This document shows positions 16,807 through 25,755 of a DNA stretch of 64,000 nucleotides, piece by piece (within the stretch, counting starts at the first letter, position 1; every line of letters starts with the position of its first letter). This DNA is from Paenibacillus sp. USDA918EY (GTDB taxonomy: Bacteria; Bacillota; Bacilli; Paenibacillales; Paenibacillaceae), in NCBI RefSeq assembly GCF_009870825.1, contig NZ_WTWY01000025.1, positions 1 to 64,000 of the forward strand, in the 5' to 3' direction. The position numbers and the translations under genes were made by a program. Under the pieces are notes generated by a model. That model was not told the origin of the DNA and made no database searches. It saw nothing but the letters and a program-made list of their open reading frames with translations.

Positions 16807-18213
16807 ATGGCGCTTCAAATATATAATACGTTGACACGCTCCAAAGAAGAGTTCGTTCCGATGGAACCCGGAAAAGTAAAAATGTACGTATGCGGCCCCA
16901 CCGTCTATGACTACATTCATATCGGAAACGCGCGTCCCATGATCTTTTTCGACGTCGTTCGCACGTATCTCGAGCAGATCGGCAACGAGGTGAACTATGT
17001 CGTCAACTTCACGGACGTGGACGACAAGCTGATCCGGAAGGCGGAGCAGACGGGAAGAACCGTGCCGGAGGTCGCCGATACGTTTATCAAGGCTTATTAC
17101 GAGGATTTGGAAGGACTCGGCATCGAAAGAGCGACCGTTAACCCGCGCGTGACCGAAAACATGGACAATATCATCGCTTTCATCCGCGAGCTGGAGGAAA
17201 AGGGCTTTGCTTACGAAAAAGGCGGCGACGTCTTTTATCGGACGAACAAGTTCCCGGATTACGGCAAGCTGTCGCACCAAAAGCTGGATGAACTGCAGTT
17301 CGGCATCCGCATCAACGTCGACCAGCGGAAGGAAAGCCCGGAGGATTTCGTGCTTTGGAAAGCGGCGAAGCCGGGCGAAATTTACTGGTCCAGCCCATGG
17401 GGCGACGGACGCCCGGGTTGGCATATCGAATGCTCGGCTATGGCCCGCCGCTATTTGGGAGACACGATCGATATCCACGGGGGCGGACAGGATTTGCAGT
17501 TCCCGCACCACGAATGCGAGGTGGCCCAGTCGGAAGCGTTGACGGGCAAAACGCTGGCCCGCTATTGGATGCATAACGGCTACATCAAAATCAACAACGA
17601 AAAAATGTCGAAATCGCTCGGCAACGGCATCCTCGTAAAGGATCTGCGCAAGGAATTCAAAAAAGAAGCGATTCGTTATTTCATGCTTTCGACCCACTAC
17701 CGCAACCCGCTGAACTTCAACGCCGAAACGATGGATCAGGCGATGAACAGCGTGGAGCGCATCGCCAATGCCGTCTCCAACCTGAAGCACCGCCTCGAAA
17801 CGGTAACGCCTGACGGGCATGGAGCGGTCCGCGAGGAGTTAAAGCAGAAGCTGGACGGGATTTTGCAGCAGTATTACGAGAAGATGAACGACGATTTTAA
17901 TACGCCGGACGCGATCACCACGCTTTTCGAATGGGTGAATGAAGCGAATTTGCTGCTGAAGGAGCCTGTCGTCAATCCGGAAGAGCTGAAACTGATGTTG
18001 TCTGCCTTTGAACAATTAAACGCGGTGCTCCGTCTGTATGCCGGCGAAGAAAACGAACTTTTGGATGAGGAAGTGGAGAAGCTCATCGCGGAACGGACCC
18101 AGGCCCGCAAGGAGAAAAACTGGAGCCGTGCCGATGAAATCCGCGATCTATTGGCAGCGCAAGGAATCGTGCTGGAGGATACGGCGCAGGGCATGCGCTG
18201 GCGCCGGAAATGA
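16807..18213 (+). CDS. cysS: Cysteinyl-tRNA synthetase
   Basis: A 468-residue class I synthetase. The zinc-binding Cys is in MYVCGPTVYDYIHIGNAR, which also holds the HIGH motif. The signature WHIECSAM and HGGGQDL blocks are present, and KMSKS appears intact in NEKMSKSLGN near residue 268. AAAGGAAA lies before the ATG at 16807. The last codons overlap the mrnC start (ATGA), implying coupling. Confidence 0.97.
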   Translation: MALQIYNTLTRSKEEFVPMEPGKVKMYVCGPTVYDYIHIGNARPMIFFDVVRTYLEQIGNEVNYVVNFTDVDDKLIRKAEQTGRTVPEVADTFIKAYYEDLEGLGIERATVNPRVTENMDNIIAFIRELEEKGFAYEKGGDVFYRTNKFPDYGKLSHQKLDELQFGIRINVDQRKESPEDFVLWKAAKPGEIYWSSPWGDGRPGWHIECSAMARRYLGDTIDIHGGGQDLQFPHHECEVAQSEALTGKTLARYWMHNGYIKINNEKMSKSLGNGILVKDLRKEFKKEAIRYFMLSTHYRNPLNFNAETMDQAMNSVERIANAVSNLKHRLETVTPDGHGAVREELKQKLDGILQQYYEKMNDDFNTPDAITTLFEWVNEANLLLKEPVVNPEELKLMLSAFEQLNAVLRLYAGEENELLDEEVEKLIAERTQARKEKNWSRADEIRDLLAAQGIVLEDTAQGMRWRRK

Positions 18214-18680
18214 GCGGCCGGGACAACGGAGGGCTGCCGCCGGAAGCGGGCGCGGAATGGGCGGGCTGGTTCGAATACCCGCCTTCCAGGCAGCCCCGGC
18301 TGATTCCCCCGATCGTGCTCGCGTACATCGGGGATGCCGTTTATGAAGTGGCGGTCAGGCAATACCTGATTTCCAAGCCGAACCTGAAGCCGAACCAGCT
18401 TCACCATCAGGCGACCGGCATCGTATCCGCAAAGGCGCAAAGCCGGATTTTGGCCGCGCTCGAAACGGTCCTGACGGACGAGGAGAAGGACGTCGTAAGA
18501 CAGGGACGCAACGCCAAGTCCGGCACCATTCCCAAAAACGCGAACGTGCTCGAATATCGTCACGCCACCGCATTCGAAAGCCTGATCGGATATTTGTATT
18601 ACACGCAGCGGCATGACCGGATGCGGGAGCTGATCGGGATGGGGATCGATTATATGGAGCAGCAAAGGCACATCAAATAA
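18210..18680 (+). CDS. mrnC: Mini-ribonuclease III (MrnC)
   Basis: A 156-residue RNase III-fold nuclease without a double-stranded-RNA-binding domain; the family trims the 23S rRNA ends in Bacillus. The catalytic signature is YIGDAVYEVAVRQYL, with KNANVLEYRHATAFESLIGYLYY downstream in two parts as the second acidic region. There is a charged and Gly-rich N-terminal extension of about 25 residues. It overlaps the cysS stop by 4 bp. Confidence 0.95.
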   Translation: MSGRDNGGLPPEAGAEWAGWFEYPPSRQPRLIPPIVLAYIGDAVYEVAVRQYLISKPNLKPNQLHHQATGIVSAKAQSRILAALETVLTDEEKDVVRQGRNAKSGTIPKNANVLEYRHATAFESLIGYLYYTQRHDRMRELIGMGIDYMEQQRHIK

Positions 18681-18697
18681 AGCTTGTGGAGGATAAC

Positions 18698-19441
18698 ATG
18701 GAGGAAGAAATTATCGGCGGGAAGCATTCGGTCATCGAAGCGCTGAAATCCGGCCGCACGATCAATAAAATATGGGTTGCGGAAAACGCGCAAAAACATT
18801 TGACGCAGCCGATCGTCATCGAGGCGAAAAAGCTCGGCGTGATCATTCAGCACGTGGACAAGCGCAAGCTTGACCAGTTGGCGCCGGGCGTCCAGCACCA
18901 AGGGGTCGTGGCTCAGGTCGCCCCTTACGCCTACGCCGAAGTGAAGGACATTTTGCAGGCCGCCGAAAGCAAAGGCGAGCCGCCGTTCATTTTGCTTTTG
19001 GACGAGATCGAGGATCCGCACAATTTGGGGTCGATCCTGCGTACGGCCGACTGCACCGGCGTGCATGGCGTCATCGTTCCGAAACGCCGCTCGGCGCAGG
19101 TCACCGCGACCGTGTCCAAAACTTCCGCGGGCGCGGCTGAATACGTTCCCGTTGCCCGAGTCACGAACTTGGGGCAAACCATCGACTCCTTGAAGGAAAA
19201 AGGGATTTGGGTCGTTGGCACGGACGTATCGGCCGCGGCGGGCATTTACGAAACGAACGTCTTTGACGGCCCCGTAGCCATCGTGATCGGCAATGAAGGC
19301 AAGGGCATGGGGCGGCTGATCCGCGAAAAATGCGACGTTCTGGTCAAGCTGCCGATGAACGGACGGATCAACTCGCTGAACGCCTCCGTGGCCGCCGGCG
19401 TTGTGATGTACGAAGTATTGCGTCGCCGCGCCCAAGGTTAA
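18698..19441 (+). CDS. rlmB: 23S rRNA (guanosine-2'-O)-methyltransferase RlmB
   Basis: A 247-residue SpoU/TrmH-class methyltransferase predicted to modify G2251 of 23S rRNA. Trefoil-knot motifs are seen: DEIEDPHNLGSILRTAD (motif 1), IVIGNEGKGM (motif 2) and LPMNGRINSLNASVAAG (motif 3). An N-terminal RNA-binding domain precedes them. A GTG at 18686 overlaps the GGAGGA ribosome site, so the ATG at 18698 is used. Confidence 0.95.
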   Translation: MEEEIIGGKHSVIEALKSGRTINKIWVAENAQKHLTQPIVIEAKKLGVIIQHVDKRKLDQLAPGVQHQGVVAQVAPYAYAEVKDILQAAESKGEPPFILLLDEIEDPHNLGSILRTADCTGVHGVIVPKRRSAQVTATVSKTSAGAAEYVPVARVTNLGQTIDSLKEKGIWVVGTDVSAAAGIYETNVFDGPVAIVIGNEGKGMGRLIREKCDVLVKLPMNGRINSLNASVAAGVVMYEVLRRRAQG

Positions 19442-19447
19442 CGCAGG

Positions 19448-19969
19448 ATGGCGGATTTGCGGGATGTGCTCCTGGTGGACGGCTACAACATGATCGGAGC
19501 TTGGCCGTCTCTTGCGAAGCTGTCGCAAATCAGCATGCAGGAGGCGCGCGACGAGCTGCTGGGCAAGCTGGCGGACTATCAGGCTTTTACCGGCCGCAAA
19601 GTCATCGCGGTCTTCGATGCGTACCGGGTTCCGGGCCTTGGCAAAGCTTTTTCCCAAAGCAAAATCCAAGTTTTCTTCACAAAAGAGAAGGAAACTGCCG
19701 ATGAATGTATAGAGCGGCTTGTCGGAGAGCTCAGTCTCCGCAGCCGCAAAATCTATGTGGCCACCAGCGATTTCATCGAACAGCATGTCATCTTCGCCCG
19801 CGGCGCGCTGCGGCTTTCGGCCCGCGAACTTTTGAACGAGGTCGAAAACTGCGAGAAGGCGATCCAGCAAAGGATTGAGCGGGAGCATGCTCCGAAGACG
19901 CGAAATACGTTGGACAGCAAGCTTAAACCGGAGCTTCGGGAAATATTCGAAAAGTGGCGCAGGCAATAA
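19448..19969 (+). CDS. rae1: Ribosome-dependent mRNA endonuclease Rae1 (YacP)
   Basis: A 173-residue NYN/PIN-like domain protein. The acidic residues of the fold are seen in LVDGYNMIG, VIAVFDAYR, ADECIERL and YVATSDFIEQ. The B. subtilis homologue cleaves mRNA in the ribosomal A site. It starts 6 bp after rlmB with a weak ribosome site. The C-terminus is a basic helix. Confidence 0.9.
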   Translation: MADLRDVLLVDGYNMIGAWPSLAKLSQISMQEARDELLGKLADYQAFTGRKVIAVFDAYRVPGLGKAFSQSKIQVFFTKEKETADECIERLVGELSLRSRKIYVATSDFIEQHVIFARGALRLSARELLNEVENCEKAIQQRIEREHAPKTRNTLDSKLKPELREIFEKWRRQ

Positions 19970-20045
19970 CAGAAAATGGCAGTGATTACAAATTTGCATC
20001 TCTTGACAATTTTGTTAGTCGTGTTCTTTTTTAGGTAATACGTGG

Positions 20046-20075
20046 TTGACGGTGCCAACCGCCATCATTTATACT
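20046..20075 (+). promoter_or_regulatory. Promoter of sigH
   Basis: TTGACG at 20046-20051 and TATACT at 20070-20075 are separated by 18 bp. The -35 lies in a small dyad, GGTTG at 20044-20048 with CAACC at 20056-20060. A second TTGACA at 20003-20008 has no good -10. Confidence 0.7.
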
Positions 20076-20131
20076 GTTCGTATATTTCACAGAGTAACGG
20101 GTACCTTGCGTTGCAGCCGGGGGGATTCTTG

Positions 20132-20776
20132 GTGAGTGTAGACCTCAAAGAATTAACGTTGTCGGATTACGAGTACAAGTCGGATGAGGACGTTGTCGAA
20201 TATTTTCGTGAAGGCGATAGCGAGGCGCTTGAGTTCTTGATTAACAAGTACCGGAATTTCGTGCGCGCCAAAGCCAGGTCTTACTTTTTGATCGGCGCCG
20301 ACCGGGAGGATATCATTCAGGAAGGCATGATCGGCCTATACAAATCGATCCGTGATTTTCGGGTGGACAAGCAGTCTTCGTTCAAAGCTTTCGCCGAGCT
20401 GTGCATCACGCGGCAGATCATTACGGCGATCAAGACGGCGACGAGACAGAAGCACATTCCGCTGAATTCCTATGTCTCTTTGGACAAGCCGATTTACGAT
20501 GAAGATTCCGACCGGACGCTGCTTGACGTCATTTGCGGTTCGCAGGTGTCGGACCCGGAGGAACTGATCATCAACCAGGAAGAGTTCGTAGGTCTGGAGG
20601 ACAAGATGTCCGAGATTTTAAGCGACCTGGAACGCAAAGTGCTGATGCTGTATTTGGACGGCCGCTCCTATCAGGAGATTGCGGTTGACCTTAAGCGTCA
20701 TGTGAAATCGATTGACAACGCACTGCAGCGTGTCAAACGCAAATTGGAACGTTATTTGGAAGTTCGCGACAATTAG
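20132..20776 (+). CDS. sigH: RNA polymerase sigma-H factor
   Basis: A 214-residue sigma-70 family factor that starts sporulation and stationary-phase transcription. Region 2 reads KYRNFVRAKARSYFLIGADR followed by EDIIQEGMIGLYKSIRDF, nearly as in B. subtilis SigH. Region 4 has SYQEIAVDLKRHVKSIDNAL. The frame extends 30 codons upstream, but the G-rich ribosome site at about 20119-20124 and family length point to the GTG at 20132. A terminator follows. Confidence 0.96.
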   Translation: MSVDLKELTLSDYEYKSDEDVVEYFREGDSEALEFLINKYRNFVRAKARSYFLIGADREDIIQEGMIGLYKSIRDFRVDKQSSFKAFAELCITRQIITAIKTATRQKHIPLNSYVSLDKPIYDEDSDRTLLDVICGSQVSDPEELIINQEEFVGLEDKMSEILSDLERKVLMLYLDGRSYQEIAVDLKRHVKSIDNALQRVKRKLERYLEVRDN

Positions 20777-20791
20777 ACGCTTGGAACGAAA

Positions 20792-20816
20792 AGGCTCTGT
20801 ACGGAGTCTTTTTTTT
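20792..20816 (+). terminator. Terminator after sigH
   Basis: A short GGCTC/GGAGTC stem (with G-U pairs) is followed by eight T residues. Confidence 0.75.
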
Positions 20817-21171
20817 CACAATCGGACAATGATCGGGTTTAAGCGTCCCAGGAATGAATCATAATGGTAAATGATTGCAGGGCGGCTTTCGAGAGAAAAA
20901 AAGGCTTGAAAATACTAGGGATGAAGCGGTCCCGGCGTGCCGGGAACAGGGCCATTCTTTCGTTGACACGGTTTGACCCTTATGATAAAGTGTTTTAGGT
21001 AGGCCTAAATTCGCGTGTTTTAGTGGATGATCAAGCAAAGACCAATAGGTTTTTGTTTATTATTCATTTCGCAGGAACGGTTTTTTCTTTTCAGCAATGA
21101 AGGGCTTGGGCTGTTCTACAAGGAAATAATGAGCCTTCTGAAAAGAAGGACGTCTTCGGGAGGTGCACAGC
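20817..21171 (+). promoter_or_regulatory. Promoter and leader of the rpmG-secE-nusG operon
   Basis: A hairpin TCCCGG-CGTG-CCGGGA is at 20930-20945. The promoter has TTGACA at 20963-20968 and TAAAGT at 20986-20991 with a 17-bp spacer. The predicted start falls in the dyad TTTAGG-TAGG-CCTAAA (20994-21009). About 165 nt of leader without an evident gene follow, then GGGAGGTG before rpmG. Confidence 0.6.
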
Positions 21172-21321
21172 ATGCGGGTAATTATCACTTTGGCTTGTAC
21201 AAACTGCAAACAAAGAAACTACACAACTACCAAAAACAAGCGAAATCACCCCGACCGCATGGAGATGAAGAAATTTTGCAAGTTTTGTAACGAGCAAACT
21301 CCTCATCGCGAAACCAGATAG
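21172..21321 (+). CDS. rpmG: 50S ribosomal protein L33
   Basis: A 49-residue gene. The protein has the four zinc-ligand cysteines of the C+ form of L33 (LACTNCKQRNY and FCKFCNEQ), with the typical KNKRNHPDRMEMKKF stretch between them. GGGAGGTG lies 9 nt before the ATG. It stands in the classical sigH-rpmG-secE-nusG position. The cysteines suggest a zinc-binding form rather than a zinc-independent paralogue. Confidence 0.96.
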   Translation: MRVIITLACTNCKQRNYTTTKNKRNHPDRMEMKKFCKFCNEQTPHRETR

Positions 21322-21342
21322 TTTTTTGGAGGTGTAGTCGGC

Positions 21343-21534
21343 GTGAAAAGTAGTTTCAAGTCTCTGTTTTCCTTTTTCTCTGAAAGCTGGGCGGAGCTCA
21401 AAAAAGTTCGCTGGCCTAATCGTAAAGAGCTGACGAATTATACTCTGATCGTCCTCGGCACCATTGTATTCGTCACGATTTATTTTTGGGTTCTGGATAT
21501 CGGCATTTCCGCTGTGATCGAAGCGATTATTTAA
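21343..21534 (+). CDS. secE: Preprotein translocase subunit SecE
   Basis: A 63-residue single-span membrane protein that clamps SecY in the translocon. The amphipathic helix with ELKKVRWPNRKEL is the SecE signature, followed by one hydrophobic helix (about residues 33-60). It starts with GTG at 21343, 9 nt after GGAGGTG. It lies 21 bp after rpmG and just before nusG. Confidence 0.96.
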   Translation: MKSSFKSLFSFFSESWAELKKVRWPNRKELTNYTLIVLGTIVFVTIYFWVLDIGISAVIEAII

Positions 21535-21555
21535 GAAGGGTCCCGGTGGCTTGAT

Positions 21556-22098
21556 ATGGAAACTATGGAAAAAAGATGGTACGTTGTTCATACCTATTCC
21601 GGGTATGAGAACAAGGTCAAGGCCAATTTGGAGAGACGCGTCGAGTCCATGGGCATGGAAGACAAGATATTCCGCGTTCTTGTTCCGATGGAAGAAGAAG
21701 TGGTAAACAAGGACGGCAAGAAAAAAACCGTCATGAGAAAGGTTTACCCGGGATATGTCTTGGTTGAAATGATCCAAACCGACGACTCCTGGTATGTTGT
21801 TCGCAACACGCCTGGGGTAACGGGATTTGTCGGTTCGACAGGTTCGGGTTCCAAGCCGACGCCTTTGCTTCCGGAAGAAGTGGATCAGATTCTGAAGCAT
21901 ATGGGCATGGAAGAACCAAAACCGAAAATCGAATTCGATATCAAGGAATCCGTGCGGATCAAAGTTGGTCCATTTGCGAATTTTGTGGGCTCTGTAGAGG
22001 AAATTCTCGCCGACAAGAGCAAACTCAAAGTTCACGTCAACATGTTTGGACGGGAAACCCCGCTTGAGCTGGATTATACTCAGGTGGAGAAGATATAA
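21556..22098 (+). CDS. nusG: Transcription termination/antitermination factor NusG
   Basis: A 180-residue factor with an N-terminal NGN domain (RWYVVHTYSGYENKVKANL) that binds RNA polymerase and a C-terminal KOW domain (VRIKVGPFANFVGSVEEI). The start is the ATG at 21556; an in-frame ATG lies three codons later. It is co-transcribed with secE. Confidence 0.97.
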   Translation: METMEKRWYVVHTYSGYENKVKANLERRVESMGMEDKIFRVLVPMEEEVVNKDGKKKTVMRKVYPGYVLVEMIQTDDSWYVVRNTPGVTGFVGSTGSGSKPTPLLPEEVDQILKHMGMEEPKPKIEFDIKESVRIKVGPFANFVGSVEEILADKSKLKVHVNMFGRETPLELDYTQVEKI

Positions 22099-22167
22099 AT
22101 ATTTCTTCAGGTTTCTTGTGGGAGGGGCCAAGCGTCCCGTTAACCACTTTTGAAGGAGGTGTCTTAC

Positions 22168-22593
22168 ATGGCAAAAAAGGTAATCAAAATGGTAAAACTG
22201 CAAATTCCTGCAGGTAAAGCGAATCCGGCGCCGCCAGTAGGTCCAGCATTGGGTCAAGCAGGTGTCAACATCATGGCATTCTGTAAAGAATTCAACGCTC
22301 GTACCGCCGACCAAGCTGGTCTGATCATTCCGGTTGAAATTTCGGTATTTGAAGACCGTTCCTTTACGTTTATCACCAAAACTCCACCGGCTGCAGTTCT
22401 GCTTCGCGTAGCTGCTAAAATCGAGAAAGGTTCCGGCGAACCTAACAAGAAAAAGGTGGCAACGGTTAAACGTGACAAGGTTCGTGAAATCGCTGAAACC
22501 AAAATGCCTGACCTGAACGCCGCTTCCGTTGAAGCTGCTATGCGCATGGTCGAAGGTACTGCCCGCAGCATGGGCATCACGATCGAAGACTAA
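22168..22593 (+). CDS. rplK: 50S ribosomal protein L11
   Basis: A 141-residue L11, part of the GTPase-associated centre and needed for RelA activation. The N-terminal proline-rich block KANPAPPVGPALGQAGVNIM and the C-terminal rRNA-binding domain are intact. AAGGAGGTG at 22153-22161 places the start at the ATG at 22168 rather than the longer frame at 22150. Confidence 0.98.
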   Translation: MAKKVIKMVKLQIPAGKANPAPPVGPALGQAGVNIMAFCKEFNARTADQAGLIIPVEISVFEDRSFTFITKTPPAAVLLRVAAKIEKGSGEPNKKKVATVKRDKVREIAETKMPDLNAASVEAAMRMVEGTARSMGITIED

Positions 22594-22682
22594 TTTTATT
22601 TTCGGTTTTTCTGCGACAACCGGTCATTGGGGCCGGTATATGTGGGAGGAATTTCCGTTAAAACCACAAAGGAGGAACAAAC

Positions 22683-23375
22683 ATGGCGAAACATGGTAAG
22701 AAATATGTTGAAGCTGCCAAGCTGATTGACAGCGAAGCATTTTACGAGCCAGCAGAAGCCGTTGAGCTTGTGAAAAAGGCTGCGACTGCCAAATTCGACG
22801 AAACCGTTGAAGTTGCAGTTCGTTTGGGCGTAGACCCACGTAAACAAGACCAAGCCGTTCGCGGCGTCGTTGTCCTGCCTCACGGCACGGGTAAAACGCA
22901 GCGCGTGCTGGTATTTGCAAAAGGTGACAAAGCGAAAGAAGCGGAAGCGGCTGGCGCGGATTATGTTGGCGATCAGGACATGATCAACAAAATCCAACAA
23001 GGCTGGTTCGAATTCGATGTCTGCGTAGCTACACCTGACATGATGAGCGAAGTCGGTAAACTGGGCCGTCTGCTCGGCGGTAAAGGCCTCATGCCTAACC
23101 CTAAAGCAGGTACGGTTACATTCGATGTTGCCAAAGCGGTTCAAGAGATCAAAGCGGGTAAAATCGAATACCGTCTGGATAAAGCAGGTCAAATTCACGC
23201 TCCAATCGGTAAAGTATCCTTTGATGCGGCGAAACTGAATGAGAACCTCAAAGCTCTCATCGACGCCCTCAACCGTGCTAAACCGGCAGCTGCAAAAGGC
23301 GTTTATCTGAAAGGGATCGCAGTATCCTCGACGATGGGCCCAAGCGCTCGCGTGAACACAGCTTCTTTCAGATAA
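22683..23375 (+). CDS. rplA: 50S ribosomal protein L1
   Basis: A 230-residue L1-stalk protein. The signature IVVLPHGTGKT-like block appears as VVVLPHGTGKTQRVLVFAKG, and the GLMPNPKAGTV motif of domain II is intact. In many bacteria L1 represses the L11-L1 mRNA; the 89-nt rplK-rplA gap is a possible target, but no specific structure was identified. Confidence 0.98.
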   Translation: MAKHGKKYVEAAKLIDSEAFYEPAEAVELVKKAATAKFDETVEVAVRLGVDPRKQDQAVRGVVVLPHGTGKTQRVLVFAKGDKAKEAEAAGADYVGDQDMINKIQQGWFEFDVCVATPDMMSEVGKLGRLLGGKGLMPNPKAGTVTFDVAKAVQEIKAGKIEYRLDKAGQIHAPIGKVSFDAAKLNENLKALIDALNRAKPAAAKGVYLKGIAVSSTMGPSARVNTASFR

Positions 23376-23386
23376 GAAAAATAACG

Positions 23387-23415
23387 TTGACTTCCGTCGC
23401 GTTATCTGATAATCT
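23387..23415 (+). promoter_or_regulatory. Possible promoter of rplJ-rplL
   Basis: TTGACT at 23387-23392 is followed after 17 bp by TAATCT (23410-23415), with an overlapping GATAAT at 23408. It lies just upstream of the L10 leader. Confidence 0.5.
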
Positions 23416-23444
23416 GTAAAAGTTGTTGTGAAAGAACTGACCCA

Positions 23445-23597
23445 CTAAAGTTGAATATGCTTACCGTAGACAGTAGGTGCCCCATAAAGGCTTAATTTCC
23501 TACCGAGGTGTTGTGATAGAATAAGGATGGTTGCTCCTGACGTTCGTGTGGACAATCATCATTTATCAGGCCTTCGTGATTCTACGGAGGCTTTTTA
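23445..23597 (+). promoter_or_regulatory. L10 leader with attenuator upstream of rplJ
   Basis: The conserved L10-leader segments are present: CCGTAGACAGTAGGTGCCC (about 23464-23482) and TTAATTTCCTACCGAGGT (about 23492-23509). A terminator hairpin follows (GCCTTCGT at 23570-23577 with ACGGAGGC at 23584-23591, then TTTTT). In Firmicutes this RNA binds the L10-(L12)4 complex to control rplJ-rplL expression. Confidence 0.88.
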
Positions 23598-23713
23598 CAT
23601 GCCTAGAATCATTAGGGACGGGAAGCAAGTCAGACTTTTCATCCAAACGATTGCAGTACATGTTCCGGCCGTCTTCGGACACCGGACAGCGAAACTTTCA
23701 GGAGGTGTGAACA

Positions 23714-24217
23714 TTGGCAAACGCAAAAGTGATTCAAGCGAAACAAGAAGCAGTGGAAGCAATCACGGCTAAGCTGCGCGGAAGCGCAACAACCGTCGTT
23801 GCCGACTACCGTGGATTGAACGTTGCCCAAGTAACCGAACTGCGTAAGCAGCTTCGCGAAGCCGGCATCGAATTCCAGGTTCTCAAAAACACATTGCTGC
23901 GTCGCGCTACCGCTGCTGCCGAGCTGTCAGAACTGGACGAAGCATTGACCGGTCCTACAGCGATCGCGTTCAGTGGTGACGATGCCGTGGCTCCAGCGAA
24001 AATCCTTAACGATTTTGCTAAGAAAAACGATGCATTGAAATTGAAAGGTGGCGTGGTCGAAGGCCGTGTCGTTGGCGTTGACGAAGTCAAAGCGCTGGCG
24101 GAACTGCCATCCCGCGAAGGTCTCCTTTCCATGCTCCTCAGCGTGCTTCAAGCTCCTGTGCGCAACTTCGCGCTTGCAGTTAAAGCCGTTGCAGAGAAAG
24201 AAGAACAAGGCGCGTAA
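23714..24217 (+). CDS. rplJ: 50S ribosomal protein L10
   Basis: A 167-residue stalk-base protein that carries L7/L12 dimers on its C-terminal helix and binds rRNA through its N-terminal domain (VVADYRGLNVAQVTELRKQL). It begins with TTG at 23714, 7 nt after GGAGGTG. It is controlled by the L10 leader just upstream. Confidence 0.97.
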   Translation: MANAKVIQAKQEAVEAITAKLRGSATTVVADYRGLNVAQVTELRKQLREAGIEFQVLKNTLLRRATAAAELSELDEALTGPTAIAFSGDDAVAPAKILNDFAKKNDALKLKGGVVEGRVVGVDEVKALAELPSREGLLSMLLSVLQAPVRNFALAVKAVAEKEEQGA

Positions 24218-24285
24218 GCATCTGTTACTTCGTGCAATATGAAATACAACCACAAAAACTTTAATTATAAAATGGAGGTTTAACC

Positions 24286-24651
24286 ATGAGTAAAGAGCAA
24301 ATCTTGGAAGCAATCAAAGGCATGACTGTTTTGGAACTGAACGATCTGGTTAAAGCAATCGAAGAAGAATTCGGCGTAACCGCTGCAGCTCCAGTTGCTG
24401 TAGTAGGCGGCGCTGCTGGCGGTGCTGAAGCTGCTGAGCAAACTGAGTTCGACGTAATCCTGGCTAACGCTGGCGCTTCCAAAATCAACGTTATCAAAGC
24501 GGTTCGCGAAATCACTGGCCTCGGCTTGAAAGAAGCTAAAGACCTCGTTGACAACGCACCAAAACCACTGAAAGAAAAAGTGGGTAAAGAAGAAGCTGAC
24601 TCCATCAAAGCTAAATTGGAAGAAGCAGGCGCTACTGTAGAAGTGAAGTAA
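24286..24651 (+). CDS. rplL: 50S ribosomal protein L7/L12
   Basis: A 121-residue acidic stalk protein. It has an N-terminal dimerisation helix, an Ala/Gly-rich hinge (residues about 35-52) and the C-terminal factor-binding domain (KINVIKAVREITGLGLKEAK). It follows rplJ by 68 bp, and a perfect terminator follows. Confidence 0.98.
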   Translation: MSKEQILEAIKGMTVLELNDLVKAIEEEFGVTAAAPVAVVGGAAGGAEAAEQTEFDVILANAGASKINVIKAVREITGLGLKEAKDLVDNAPKPLKEKVGKEEADSIKAKLEEAGATVEVK

Positions 24652-24680
24652 TTCCTTCTTGCGCTGTGAATGAACATAAC

Positions 24681-24712
24681 AAACCCCTTGAAAATTCAAG
24701 GGGTTTGTTTTT
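24681..24712 (+). terminator. Terminator after rplL
   Basis: A perfect 12-bp stem AAACCCCTTGAA with TTCAAGGGGTTT around a 2-nt centre (24681-24706) is followed by a T-rich tail. Confidence 0.93.
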
Positions 24713-24792
24713 GTAAAGGGCTCTCCCTTGATTGAAATGAAGCCAAACGGGAGAATCTGTAAAGGAAAGACGAGAAGATGCGGAGGGATGGC

Positions 24793-25398
24793 ATGTCACA
24801 GCATTATTATTCGAACCAGCCGGAAGCCGGCCACGATCGGCGCGAGCTGACGGAAAAACTGCGCGGTCAGACCTTCCGGTTTATAAGCGACGCCGGCGTA
24901 TTTTCGAAAAAAGGGGTCGACTACGGGAGCAAAGTACTGATCGAAGCGATGGATATTCCAAAGCATGCCGAAGTTTTGGACGTGGGCTGCGGGTACGGCC
25001 CGATCGGTTTTGCGGCTGCAAGGCTTGCCGGCAGCGGTCATGTGACCATGCTTGACGTGAACTCCCGTGCGGTAGCCCTGGCAAAAGAAAACGCAAAGCT
25101 GAACGGCATTCAAAACGTAACCATTCTCGAAAGCGATTTGTTTGCGGCTGTCCAAGGGAAAATCTTTGACGTGGTGCTGACCAACCCGCCGATCCGTGCC
25201 GGGAAAGAAACGGTGCATACGATTTTCGAACAGGCTTATGCGCATTTGAAAAGCGGAGGTTCTTTATGGATCGTCATTCAGAAGAAGCAGGGGGCGCCTT
25301 CGGCGAAAGCGAAGCTGGAGAGTCTCTTTGGTCAAGTCGAAGAAGTGACGAAGGATAAGGGGTACCGGATTTTTAAGGCTACAAAAACTTCTCAATGA
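24793..25398 (+). CDS. ybxB: Class I SAM methyltransferase (RsmC-like, YbxB)
   Basis: A 201-residue methyltransferase similar to the small RsmC-type rRNA guanine methyltransferases. The SAM loop is LDVGCGYGPIG, the acidic end of strand 2 is LDVNSRA, and the base-methylase NPPY-like motif is TNPPIRAGK. GCGGAGGGA selects the ATG at 24793 over the ATG at 24778. Its place between rplL and rpoB is conserved in Bacilli. Confidence 0.9.
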   Translation: MSQHYYSNQPEAGHDRRELTEKLRGQTFRFISDAGVFSKKGVDYGSKVLIEAMDIPKHAEVLDVGCGYGPIGFAAARLAGSGHVTMLDVNSRAVALAKENAKLNGIQNVTILESDLFAAVQGKIFDVVLTNPPIRAGKETVHTIFEQAYAHLKSGGSLWIVIQKKQGAPSAKAKLESLFGQVEEVTKDKGYRIFKATKTSQ

Positions 25399-25413
25399 AT
25401 TGCAATAGGACTA

Positions 25414-25546
25414 TTGACTTGGAAAAACTGATGTGATATTATTATAAAATGTCAGTATTAGGATAGGCTTCTTGTCTTTAGTTGACTGAAATGTCAATAG
25501 TTTTTATGCGGAGAGATGCATAAACAAGAGCATGTTCACGTATAAT
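25414..25546 (+). promoter_or_regulatory. rpoB upstream promoter region
   Basis: The 357-bp gap before rpoB holds TTGACT at 25414-25419 with TATTAT at 25437-25442 (17-bp spacer), the dyad TTGAC-TGAAAT-GTCAA at 25482-25497, and a perfect TATAAT at 25541-25546 lacking a good -35. Two or more starts are possible. No gene is seen up to 25755. Confidence 0.55.
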
Positions 25547-25755
25547 ATGTACATTTTGGGCAAATCTACAGGATATGAAGCCACTTCCGTGTTTAGCTAG
25601 GAAGACCATGGATAAGTTGCTCTTTGTTCGAAAGCATTCGGGTAAGGGCTTTTCTTTATTTGTGGATGAATCCTCTGCATGAATCCATTATAAGGTTCCA
25701 AACAGAGGTTCGCAATCAATTTTTGAAGTGAGTAGACATGAGGGGTGAGTTAAAG

